Origin: Candidatus Omnitrophota bacterium | Lineage (GTDB): Bacteria > Omnitrophota > Gorgyraeia > Gygaellales > Profunditerraquicolaceae | Length of the DNA stretch: 7,762 nt | Direction of reading: 5' to 3' | NCBI GenBank assembly: GCA_028713875.1 | Contig: JAQTNM010000069.1 | Location: forward strand, 1 to 7,762 | In this document: piece by piece, positions 1 to 7,021 of the stretch | Layout of the letters: the number at the start of each line of letters is the position of its first letter | Numbering within the stretch: the stretch's first letter is position 1 | Notes under the pieces: generated by a model | Database searches by the model: none | Told to the model about the DNA's origin: nothing | Seen by the model: only the letters and a program-made list of their open reading frames with translations | Position numbers and translations under genes: made by a program

Positions 1-1385
1 GGTATGCCGAATGCAATGTTTGATTCCAGGGTATCATCTATAAGCACTATCTGCTGAGAAACATAGCCTATCTCTCTGCGATAGGCGGCAATATTGGAGG
101 AGGTGATGGGCAAGGCGTTGTAATAAAGCGCGCCTTGCGAAGGGCTCAGGAGCCCGGTTACGATATCTACAAGCGTGCTCTTGCCCGCTCCCGTTTCGCC
201 GACGATTGCAATGGTGGAATTGAGCGGTATGCTGAGCGAAAGGCCGTTGAATATGGGCGCGGCCGTTCCCTTATAGGAAAAGGTTATCCTGTCCAAAATA
301 ATACATCCGGCTTCAACGCTTATTTGTTTTTCGGGATGATCGAAAGGCGGGGCAAGCTCTTCCTTCTTTTCGTTCATAATATCGTGGATAATATCCAGGC
401 TGTTCAGCGAATAATGGAATAAATTTATATTGGTGTATATCTTGTTGATCGAGGGCAGGAAGCGGAATGACGCGATGACCATCACCGTCATCATCGGTAT
501 AAGCTTGGAAGACGGCCAACCGGAATTAACGCTTACCAATATGATGATGAGGGCTACGGAGAACAACAGGGTCTCCAGCATGTAACGCGGAAGGCCGGAA
601 ACAAAATTGAATTTTACCAGGCCGTCGGAATACTTCCCTACCGCGGAGGAGAACTTCTCGATAAAAAACCCCGGCACATCGTATACCTTTATCTCCTTGA
701 TCGCCTGCAATGACTGCAGGGCATGCTTATGAAGCTGATCGCTGTATTTCTCCCTGATAACGGAATATGCCTTGATCCTTTTTTTGAAAAAAGTATTCAT
801 GATGACGGTGATAAGGCAGAAAACAACGACGAGGGAAAGGGTCATCACCGGATAAAAACAGACCAAAAGCAGGAATATGACGGATATGTTCATTATCTCG
901 GAGCTGATCAGGATCAGCGGGGTTAAGAACGACTGGGTCAAGAGCCCGACTTCGGTGATTATATTTTTGAATAAGATCGCGGAGTTATTTTCGAAATGAA
1001 ACGCATAGGGCTTAGCCAGGTACGACCCTAATATGCCGCTGGAAAGGCGGTTATAAACGTCGCTTACAAAACGCTGCTGCAGATACAGCATGAATAAAGA
1101 ATAAAGCGCCTTTGCGGCAAACAACGCCAGCGCAGCCACTATCAATAGCGAGAAAAAATACACCGTATTGGTAATGCCGGTCAACCGGGAAAACCAGATA
1201 AATATGCGGGATGAGCCGATCTTGTCAAAGTTAAGGTAGAGGTTCATGATAGGTATCATGATCCCGATGCCGAAAGCCTCGGATAAAGAAAGGAAAAAAT
1301 AGCCGAAAGAAAGCGCAAAAAGCCTGCGCATCTCTTTTTTGGTTAATATCAGGCGTAATTTTTTAAGCGTTTGTGTTTTTACCAT
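1..1385 (-). CDS. ABC exporter, MsbA/PglK-type lipid-linked glycan flippase (3' end cut off by window)
   Basis: Half-size ABC exporter: an N-terminal membrane domain fused to an ATPase, expected in the inner membrane as a homodimer moving a lipid or lipid-linked glycan. From ATG at 1385 the frame is open for 461 codons to the window edge. Hydrophobic segments lie near residues 22-48, 72-96, 155-178, 180-200, 272-288 and 295-313, the usual six helices. The segment around residues 228-236 (AIKEIKVYD) and the PRYMLE motif near 266-271 recall PglK-like exporters. Walker A is GETGAGKST (396-404) and the Q-loop is YVSQQ (441-445). The signature motif, Walker B and H-loop lie beyond base 1, so completeness is unknown. 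The gene overlaps the upstream transferase gene by 23 nt. An in-frame ATG at 1400 lacks a ribosome binding site, while ATG 1385 has a weak GGAA before it. Given its neighbours, the cargo is inferred to be the glycan made by this locus; MsbA-like lipid export is the alternative. Confidence 0.93.
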   Translation of the reverse strand, partial: MVKTQTLKKLRLILTKKEMRRLFALSFGYFFLSLSEAFGIGIMIPIMNLYLNFDKIGSSRIFIWFSRLTGITNTVYFFSLLIVAALALFAAKALYSLFMLYLQQRFVSDVYNRLSSGILGSYLAKPYAFHFENNSAILFKNIITEVGLLTQSFLTPLILISSEIMNISVIFLLLVCFYPVMTLSLVVVFCLITVIMNTFFKKRIKAYSVIREKYSDQLHKHALQSLQAIKEIKVYDVPGFFIEKFSSAVGKYSDGLVKFNFVSGLPRYMLETLLFSVALIIILVSVNSGWPSSKLIPMMTVMVIASFRFLPSINKIYTNINLFHYSLNSLDIIHDIMNEKKEELAPPFDHPEKQISVEAGCIILDRITFSYKGTAAPIFNGLSLSIPLNSTIAIVGETGAGKSTLVDIVTGLLSPSQGALYYNALPITSSNIAAYRREIGYVSQQIVLIDDTLESNIAFGI

Positions 1386-3183
1386 ATTTTCCAAGCTCAT
1401 TTGACCATGCCTTTAACCAATCCTGGTCGGCATAGGCATAGCGCCGGCAGAAATGCTCCCTGGCCTTCTGGACCTCAGGGCTTAACCACCAATCAAGCGG
1501 ATGGGCATATACCTGGTTTGCCTTTTCAGCCGCGGCTTTGGGGTCCCGGTATAAAACTCCTGCCTTTCTTAAAGGTTCCAGGTACTCCTCAGATCCTTCC
1601 CTCATTAAATAAACGCTGTGGTCCCAGTAAAAAATACTCGGCACGTTTATTACCAGCGCCTCAAGGAATGACGTGTGAGGATGGTTGATCACCGTCAAGC
1701 GCACGCGCTTCAGATATTCCATAAGATCGCCGTCTTTGAGCACTTGTATACCCGGAAAAAGGCCCTCCAATGCCTTTATCTGGCCCCATCCATAGTCTAT
1801 CGGGTATGGACGGTACAGGAATTGTTTAAAGAGGTCCTTTTGAAGGCTGCCGATAAATATCCTTTCGTCTTCAAAATACCTGGGCATATCCTCAGGCTGC
1901 AGAAAAGTAGAAAACCTGTAAGCGTAGCGCGGAACGCCCATGCTGATAAAAAGCACGCGCTCATCCTTTGGGCAATACGTATCTTTGAGGCGGGATAAGT
2001 GCGGGCTGGGAAGATACGCCTCCCTCCTGTCGTTTTCAGGGTTTATCCCCCAGGTATAAAAAACATCCTTTTCTTTTGCTGTCCGCTCCTGGAGCGTGGA
2101 AAGAAAAAGCCCGTATCCTCCGCCGTGCTGAAATTCGATAAATTTTGTATCGCCCCCCGAAAGTTGCGCGGCAAAAAATTTGAACATTTCATTATAGAAC
2201 CAGCCTACGGCCGAACCCACGGCCCTGACGTTACGTCCGCTTCTTTTTACGACGGGCATATATTCATGGAACTTCTTGAAATCTTCGATATAACATTTTG
2301 GTATCGCAGACGGGATGATCCGGTTGATAAAATCACGGAACCGGTCGCCGCTTCCGGTTAATTTTATTTTTTTCCTTAAGGAAGGCTCGTATACAGCCTC
2401 TTGAGGGAATAAACGCTGAGTGTCGAAAAAATCCGTAAAACCTACGCCGGACCTCAGGGTAAGGGATAAACGGTCGATATTACGCAAATGATACATATCA
2501 ACGAGGACCGTAGAGCTCCCGGAGAACAAATTTTTTGTTATAGCGTTAAAAATCCTGGTTTTCAGGTTCGGGATATACTGCGTTCTTAAGCTTTTGGTTT
2601 CGGGAACGCCTTCAATAGTGATCAGATTGCGCGGCCGCAACGCGTAATTGGCAAGACTGAAAATCTTGAAGTTATACGCATCGCTGTTTATTCTATCTGC
2701 CATAAATTCCCGTGTGTCGTAGGTAGCCAGGTCACAGCATTCAGCCGCAAGAACATGCGTATAGGCATCTGGGAACAAGCGCACCGAATTCTCTATCCTT
2801 TTATATCTTTCATAGACGATCTTGATAAATGACAATAACCACGGGCCGGCCAATGTCTGCCAATACTTCGGAGGATACGATACTCCGTGGAGATGGTTAA
2901 ATTCGCCGGCTATCTCTTTCAGCAGATCGAGATAAACAGCGTAACAGTAATCCGCCGCCTCTTTAAGCTTTAAGGCCGGTTTCCATGGGGAAGGCAGGAG
3001 TTCATAATCTCTTCCTTCAAGCAAACCCTTATTCGCTCCGGAAAGGCACCAGGGCCCAAGCAACAACACCTGCCCTTTCGTATCCCATATTTCAGATAAT
3101 GCGGTCGTGGCTAAATATTGTTTCATGCCTGTTTTATGGCAACTCTTTTCAATGATCTCATTTGTGCTTTTGCCTAAAGTCAT
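1363..3183 (-). CDS. LIC12162-family putative transferase (surface polysaccharide/O-antigen type)
   Basis: A 606-residue soluble protein that I recognise as the LIC12162 family, named after a Leptospira protein and found in surface-polysaccharide loci; its reaction is not established as far as I know. Family hallmarks are YLATTALSEIWD (23-34) with LLGPWCLSG (41-49) at the N-terminus, FQHGGGYG (351-358) in the middle, and a late VINHPHTSFLEAL (498-510) followed by P-S-I-F-Y-W-D (515-521). The late block resembles the nucleotide-sugar binding half of GT-B transferases such as capsule and Kdo transferases, so glycosyl transfer is inferred, possibly of the nonulosonate made by the neighbouring NeuB. 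Length matches the family at about 600 residues, so it looks intact. No signal peptide or membrane segment is apparent. The start is ATG 3183, whose ATGA overlaps the stop of the methyltransferase gene; there is no clear ribosome binding site, which suggests translational coupling. Met20 is an alternative start just before the conserved block. Confidence 0.88.
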   Translation of the reverse strand: MTLGKSTNEIIEKSCHKTGMKQYLATTALSEIWDTKGQVLLLGPWCLSGANKGLLEGRDYELLPSPWKPALKLKEAADYCYAVYLDLLKEIAGEFNHLHGVSYPPKYWQTLAGPWLLSFIKIVYERYKRIENSVRLFPDAYTHVLAAECCDLATYDTREFMADRINSDAYNFKIFSLANYALRPRNLITIEGVPETKSLRTQYIPNLKTRIFNAITKNLFSGSSTVLVDMYHLRNIDRLSLTLRSGVGFTDFFDTQRLFPQEAVYEPSLRKKIKLTGSGDRFRDFINRIIPSAIPKCYIEDFKKFHEYMPVVKRSGRNVRAVGSAVGWFYNEMFKFFAAQLSGGDTKFIEFQHGGGYGLFLSTLQERTAKEKDVFYTWGINPENDRREAYLPSPHLSRLKDTYCPKDERVLFISMGVPRYAYRFSTFLQPEDMPRYFEDERIFIGSLQKDLFKQFLYRPYPIDYGWGQIKALEGLFPGIQVLKDGDLMEYLKRVRLTVINHPHTSFLEALVINVPSIFYWDHSVYLMREGSEEYLEPLRKAGVLYRDPKAAAEKANQVYAHPLDWWLSPEVQKAREHFCRRYAYADQDWLKAWSNELGKYGKNTNA

Positions 3184-4118
3184 TTTTTTAAGAGGAAGAG
3201 ATGGAAACCGCCTTCTTGTTTACTTGCTAAATCTTGCGCATACAAGGGCTCGATAAACCTCAGGACGGTGTTCATCCATTCTTTTTTTATGCCTGCCCGC
3301 TCCTGCGGATCGAGCATATTGGACATTTTGATCAGCAGGGGAGAAAGCGGCCTTAACCCGATATCCCAGAATTTCAAGGTTGTCCCTGACAAATAATACT
3401 TATGGTCCAGGATCGTAAAACCTTCCTTGCGCGCAAGGCCGGCAAAATCTTTGTATGAGATAACCCACTTGAGGTTATCGGACCTGCCCCTGTTGAGCAT
3501 CTTCAGCAATTCGGACCTTTTTTCCCTCCACCTGTATGAAGCGCAATAGTCAAGGAATTTTGTATTGGGCATACAGAGGATTGCCGTGCCCCCTTTACGC
3601 AATACGCGGTAAATCTCCCGTATCGACTTTTTGAGGTCATCCAGCCAGTAGATTATATTGGAAAAAACAGTGCCTAATTCCCCGTCGGCAAAAGGAAGCC
3701 GGTTATTCGCGTTATGCAGCTTCAGTTCCCTGTAACAATGCAGCATCCCGGCCTGATTAAGCAGGTTTTTCTTATGGTCAAGCCCAAAGTCGAATTTTCC
3801 CCGCGGGCTCTTCACGATATACGTATCCAGGTCCTTTACGGCAGCAGCGTCGTAGATGTCCTTATTTTCCCAAAATCCTTCGGCGGACAAATTCACATAG
3901 ACGTCGTATTCGCAGGAAAACCTGCCTCCGGCAGTGATAAAGCTGAAGAGCCCGCTCCCGCACCCCAGGTCTAAAGACGGGCTCATGACGTTGTACCTGC
4001 TTACCAGGCTTGAGGCAATGGCATCCCACAAAGCGCTTTCCGGCCTCAGCCATACAAGATTAAGGTGCTCCCTCAGGTAACTTCCTGCTTCCTTGTGAAG
4101 GATATTTTTTGCGCTCAC
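3180..4118 (-). CDS. Class I SAM-dependent methyltransferase with an insertion after motif I
   Basis: Predicted cytoplasmic methyltransferase of the Rossmann type, 312 residues from the chosen start. Motif I is LDLGCGSG (residues 49-56). LPFADGELGTVFSN (141-154) is the usual methyltransferase-11 motif II region, followed by IYRVLRKGGTAIL (169-181), the post-motif helix and strand. The acidic end of strand 2 appears to be FGLD (111-114), leaving about 50 residues between motif I and strand 2 where roughly 20 is typical. The C-terminal third, rich in aromatic and basic residues, is probably the acceptor lid. The start chosen is GTG 4118, forming a GTGA overlap with the neuB stop, with GGGAGG at 4129-4134 upstream. 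A longer reading from GTG 4136 adds six residues but has poorer spacing to a ribosome binding site. Position between a NeuB synthase and a transferase suggests O- or N-methylation of a sugar. The substrate is not determinable from sequence. Confidence 0.88.
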   Translation of the reverse strand: MSAKNILHKEAGSYLREHLNLVWLRPESALWDAIASSLVSRYNVMSPSLDLGCGSGLFSFITAGGRFSCEYDVYVNLSAEGFWENKDIYDAAAVKDLDTYIVKSPRGKFDFGLDHKKNLLNQAGMLHCYRELKLHNANNRLPFADGELGTVFSNIIYWLDDLKKSIREIYRVLRKGGTAILCMPNTKFLDYCASYRWREKRSELLKMLNRGRSDNLKWVISYKDFAGLARKEGFTILDHKYYLSGTTLKFWDIGLRPLSPLLIKMSNMLDPQERAGIKKEWMNTVLRFIEPLYAQDLASKQEGGFHLFLLKK

Positions 4119-5158
4119 CTTTTCACATCCTCCCACTGAAGGGCGCTGCCTTTCTTGACTTTCCGCCTTACGGCCATACCGGAGAGTATATCGAGGTATT
4201 TGGCGGGGATCCCCTTTTGGGGGCGCAGTATCTCGACATTTTTGCGGGAAATGACCTCGCCGGGCCTGATATCTTCTACGGCATATATCGACTTATGGAA
4301 ATTCACTTGCATGGGGGCTTCAGATCTCCTCACTTTTTTAAAAGGGACCCCCAGGGCCTGTTCTGCCTCCCTGACCCCCCCGATGATCAGCTCCATAGGG
4401 CCGGGTTCCATGGAGAAGAAATTGTCCGGGCCGGGCTCGTTATGATCCAGGGTAAAATGCTTTTCGATGACCTTTGCCCCCAGCGCTGCCGCGGCAATGC
4501 TCACCGCCACCCCCTCGGTATGGTCGCTAAGGCCCACCGGATAATCAAAGGCCTGCTGCAGCATCTGCATAGTGCGCAAGTTCATATCGGAAGGCTCTGC
4601 CGGGTATTGGCTCACGCAGTGAAGCAGGATAATGCTTTCATTCCCGGCCGATTCTATCGTCCTGACCGCCTCAGCGATATCGCTTAAATCCGAAACCCCC
4701 GTGGAAAGAAAAACAGGCTTTTTGAATCCGGCGGCATACTTTAAAAGAGGAAGGTTCGTAAGGTCATCCGACCCGAATTTGAAAGCGGGGATCCCCCCGA
4801 TCTTATTCAGCAGGTCGACGTCCTTGCGGTGGCTGGGAGTGGAAAACGCCATAACGCCTTTGGACCGCGCATATTGTATCAACCCGGACTGGAAACGCTC
4901 GGTCATACGGTCTTCGCTTGATCTGAATTCTTCGTATTGATCGACTGTGCCGCGGCCATCCTTCAATATGGCGCCTTTCATCGCCACGGTAGCGGCATGA
5001 AAGGTCTGGAATTTCACGGCATCCGCCTTGATCTCTATGGCCTTATCGATCAATCTTTTTGCTTCGGGCATATTTCTGAAATTGACCCCCAGCTCCAGGA
5101 TCACAAAACACGGGTGCCCTTCCCCTATGAAACGGCTGCCTACCCTGACTGTTTTCAT
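4115..5158 (-). CDS. neuB: NeuB-family nonulosonate (sialic/legionaminic/pseudaminic-type) synthase
   Basis: Condenses phosphoenolpyruvate with an N-acetylated mannose-type or related six-carbon sugar to give a nine-carbon 2-keto acid, in the cytoplasm. At 347 residues it has the full family length: an N-terminal TIM barrel followed by a C-terminal SAF (antifreeze-like) domain near 285-345. Barrel motifs are ELGVN (22-26), VKFQTF (48-53), FSTP (105-108), FLSTGVSDL (150-158), LLHCVSQYPA (178-187), GLSDHTEG (209-216), IEKHFTLD (231-238) and GPDNFFSMEP (243-252). His213 and His234 correspond to the two metal-binding histidines of characterised NeuB. The SAF domain shows SIYAVEDIRPGE (290-301) and RPQKGI (312-317). 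Oddities: the usual NHNG after the first strand reads NFRN, and the usual RRS entering the SAF domain reads HKS. The start ATG overlaps the radical SAM stop as ATGA, with GGGAG seven bases upstream. The exact product (Neu5Ac, legionaminate, pseudaminate or other) cannot be decided, so the symbol denotes the family. Confidence 0.94.
   Translation of the reverse strand: MKTVRVGSRFIGEGHPCFVILELGVNFRNMPEAKRLIDKAIEIKADAVKFQTFHAATVAMKGAILKDGRGTVDQYEEFRSSEDRMTERFQSGLIQYARSKGVMAFSTPSHRKDVDLLNKIGGIPAFKFGSDDLTNLPLLKYAAGFKKPVFLSTGVSDLSDIAEAVRTIESAGNESIILLHCVSQYPAEPSDMNLRTMQMLQQAFDYPVGLSDHTEGVAVSIAAAALGAKVIEKHFTLDHNEPGPDNFFSMEPGPMELIIGGVREAEQALGVPFKKVRRSEAPMQVNFHKSIYAVEDIRPGEVISRKNVEILRPQKGIPAKYLDILSGMAVRRKVKKGSALQWEDVKR
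4129..4134 (-). promoter_or_regulatory. Ribosome binding site deciding the GTG start of the methyltransferase
   Basis: GGGAGG on the minus strand, ten bases before GTG 4118 and inside the last codons of neuB. It favours GTG 4118 over GTG 4136, because the latter would place this site inside the coding sequence. Confidence 0.6.
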
Positions 5159-6240
5159 CTTTTTTCTCCCGAAATGATTTTTATATTTTCATCCCTGCCC
5201 GCGTATTTCTCGACCCTGACCTTACGGCTCTCTATCACAACTTCGCATTTTTCTTCCAATTCCCTGGCATAGGCGCAATGCTTGCAGGGCTCCAGCCTCT
5301 CGCAACTTTTATGCTCGGCGTGGATCCTGCGAATGGAATTCAAACCCTCTCCGTGCCAGATATCAAACAGCGAATCCTCGCGCGCATTCCCCAAAACCGC
5401 CTCCTCCCTCTCATCGCAATGGCACATCAGAATCGTGCCGTCAGCCCCGATACTGAGCCTCTGCCAGGGATAGCTGCAGCAGAAATCTTTCAGGTACCGT
5501 ATTTCCGTATCTTCCCTTAAAAAGTCTATCAGGGGATTGGAGACGATCTCATCGGCATAGGGCTTAAACATCTCGTAAAAATACCTCGGGTCCTCCTGGA
5601 TAGCCGGCCATATCGTCTGGACCCTCAGCACGGGCTTCTGGCTTTTTCTTTTTCTCTTTAATTCGGCGAAATCCCTCATCTTCCTCAGTATGTCCTGGAA
5701 CTTTGCGGGCTTGCGTATGGATTCGTATTTCTCTCCCCACCCGTCTATTGAAAGGGTGAGCCAATCCAGGCCGTTATCGATCAACCGTTCAAAAAGTGCT
5801 CCATCCAAATTTAATCCGTTGGTGAGGCTCGAAACCTCCCGTATGCCGGAATCTTTGGCGTATTTGAGCATTTTTACCAGGTCCGGGTTCATAAAGGCTT
5901 CCCCGCGCAAAGAAAGGCGTATGGAGAACAGGTTAAAGCGGGCGCATTCGTCGACGATCTTTTTAAAAAGGGAAAGATCCATCAGCGTGCGCCTGACGTT
6001 GTTCCTGAAAATATCCGTCCGCGTATAGCACATCGGGCAATCCATGTTGCAGAGGGAAGATATCTCAATGTCTACGTGCAAAGGAAACTTTGCGACCTTG
6101 CGCCAGCGCGGAAAATTGTACCACTGGAAGTGGTTCCATAGATAATCCCGCAAATGGCCCTTTCCCCTCAGATAATGGAACCTCAGTTGGCCGCTTAAGC
6201 TTGTTAAAAATATCTGGTCCTGTTCGATCCTCTGCGCCAT
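5155..6240 (-). CDS. Radical SAM enzyme with SPASM-like auxiliary cluster domain
   Basis: A 361-residue enzyme expected to cleave S-adenosylmethionine with a [4Fe-4S] cluster and start radical chemistry on an unknown substrate. The cluster motif CNMDCPMC spans residues 64-71 (C64, C68, C71). GEAFMNP (113-119) is the family's GGEP-like motif, then SSLTNG (137-142) and LTLSIDG (161-167). The C-terminal domain carries C254, C255, C273, C275, C313, C319, C322 and C332, with PWQRLSIGADG before C273. C255-X12-G-X4-C273 and C319-X2-C322 match parts of the SPASM signature, but the following CX5CX3C is missing, so a single auxiliary cluster is more likely than two. A basic stretch KRKRK (195-199) sits between the barrel and the C-terminal domain. 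The start is ATG 6240, one base after the TIM-barrel gene's stop, with a weak GGAA upstream. Such enzymes recur in glycan loci. Sugar dehydration, epimerisation or other modification is inferred from neighbours; peptide maturation is possible but no precursor is seen. Confidence 0.92.
   Translation of the reverse strand: MAQRIEQDQIFLTSLSGQLRFHYLRGKGHLRDYLWNHFQWYNFPRWRKVAKFPLHVDIEISSLCNMDCPMCYTRTDIFRNNVRRTLMDLSLFKKIVDECARFNLFSIRLSLRGEAFMNPDLVKMLKYAKDSGIREVSSLTNGLNLDGALFERLIDNGLDWLTLSIDGWGEKYESIRKPAKFQDILRKMRDFAELKRKRKSQKPVLRVQTIWPAIQEDPRYFYEMFKPYADEIVSNPLIDFLREDTEIRYLKDFCCSYPWQRLSIGADGTILMCHCDEREEAVLGNAREDSLFDIWHGEGLNSIRRIHAEHKSCERLEPCKHCAYARELEEKCEVVIESRKVRVEKYAGRDENIKIISGEKR
5166..5170 (-). 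promoter_or_regulatory. Ribosome binding site for neuB
   Basis: GGGAG on the minus strand, inside the end of the radical SAM gene and seven bases before ATG 5158. It supports the ATGA overlap as the true neuB start. Confidence 0.7.
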
Positions 6241-6241
6241 A

Positions 6242-7021
6242 TCAGTTATTCCGGTTTAAGAAATCAAAAAGCCGCTTATTCTCTTTGATGATAGCTTCGG
6301 GCTGTTCATAATATTCGATGACTATAAATTCCGGGGCTGACCGTGCAAGCAAAAAAGACAATATCCCATATTCGTATTCCGTAGGTGCTGCGTGCATGTC
6401 AAAATCGCCTTGCGCGTGGGAAAGGTGTATCTCGCGCAGCAGCTCAAGCGGCAGCTTCGCAATATACTCAAACGGGTCGATGCCGAAACTAAAGCAGGTT
6501 ACGCTCAGGTGCCCGATATCCAGGGCCAGGCCGCACCCGAGGGAACGCAGCGCATCCGATATAAACTCTGCTTCGCATACGTGCTCGTATGCCCCGCCCT
6601 TGTGGTAATCGAGGTTTTCAAGCGATATGCCCCCGTCAAAGGCCTTGCGGATCTTGGCGAGCCGCTGGGAGGCGGCCTTCATTATATCCTCCCTGCTTAA
6701 CGTGGGGCTTAGGTGATTGGGCCAGAAACAGTCGTTCTCGTCGGGATTCAGCTTAATATCCAGGCAGCTCGGCCCGAGGTCAAAAGACATATACCCGACG
6801 TCATGCCTGTTTATCGCCTTCAGGGACTGCTCGTTCATCTCTTCCGCGAATTGAAGATCGATCAACCCGTTCGTATGATAGACCTTGGGGAGGACATGAG
6901 CGTCCATTTCCGCAAGCCTTCCGATATTCCTGACCACTAAAATATCCACCACATCCTTTAACCCGGGAAAAACGGCATTAAAATGCTGGGAGACCGGAAG
7001 CGCTATTTTTGGCCTGTGCAT
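6242..7021 (-). CDS. TIM-barrel protein, sugar isomerase/EndoIV-like, with DUF692 (MNIO)-like features
   Basis: A 259-residue single-domain protein that looks like a metal-dependent TIM barrel. Candidate metal ligands lie at strand ends in the order expected for the xylose-isomerase-like/AP endonuclease 2 superfamily: E135 in ISLENLDYH (132-140), D168 and H171 in LALDIGH (165-171), H199 in EIHLSHA (197-203), D208 and H210 in DFDMH (206-210), and E236 in VIEYYE (234-239). The stretch EAEFI (150-154) to EIHLSHA also resembles DUF692, the multinuclear iron oxidase group that includes MbnB, but DIGH is closer to the isomerase/EndoIV pattern than the DUF692 D-x-N-N. A sugar-phosphate isomerase or epimerase feeding the NeuB step is the conservative reading; an oxidative enzyme is the alternative. 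The start is ATG 7021, whose A is shared with the upstream TGA stop, with GGGAGGG at 7028-7034 as a strong ribosome binding site. Family assignment is by eye. Confidence 0.82.
   Translation of the reverse strand: MHRPKIALPVSQHFNAVFPGLKDVVDILVVRNIGRLAEMDAHVLPKVYHTNGLIDLQFAEEMNEQSLKAINRHDVGYMSFDLGPSCLDIKLNPDENDCFWPNHLSPTLSREDIMKAASQRLAKIRKAFDGGISLENLDYHKGGAYEHVCEAEFISDALRSLGCGLALDIGHLSVTCFSFGIDPFEYIAKLPLELLREIHLSHAQGDFDMHAAPTEYEYGILSFLLARSAPEFIVIEYYEQPEAIIKENKRLFDFLNRNN

Noticed and set aside
135..926. Short open frames on both strands inside the ABC exporter
   Set aside because: The exporter's minus-strand frame runs unbroken through this region with Walker A, Q-loop and membrane helices, so these are shadows.
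1386..1400. ATG 1400 as the start of the ABC exporter
   Set aside because: It is in frame and adds five residues, but has no ribosome binding site, whereas ATG 1385 has a weak GGAA at suitable distance. The difference is not certain.
1371..2361. Three consecutive plus-strand open frames opposite the LIC12162-family gene
   Set aside because: All are antisense to a conserved 606-residue protein and show no family resemblance or plausible ribosome binding context.
4109..4687. 192-codon plus-strand open frame opposite neuB
   Set aside because: It lies fully antisense to a well-conserved NeuB coding region, has no recognisable domain, and is explained by codon bias of the gene below it.
5155..7021. 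RiPP-type peptide maturation cassette (radical SAM plus DUF692-like protein)
   Set aside because: No small precursor peptide gene exists between or beside the two genes, there is no intergenic room for one, and all neighbours are glycan enzymes. Kept only as a remote alternative.
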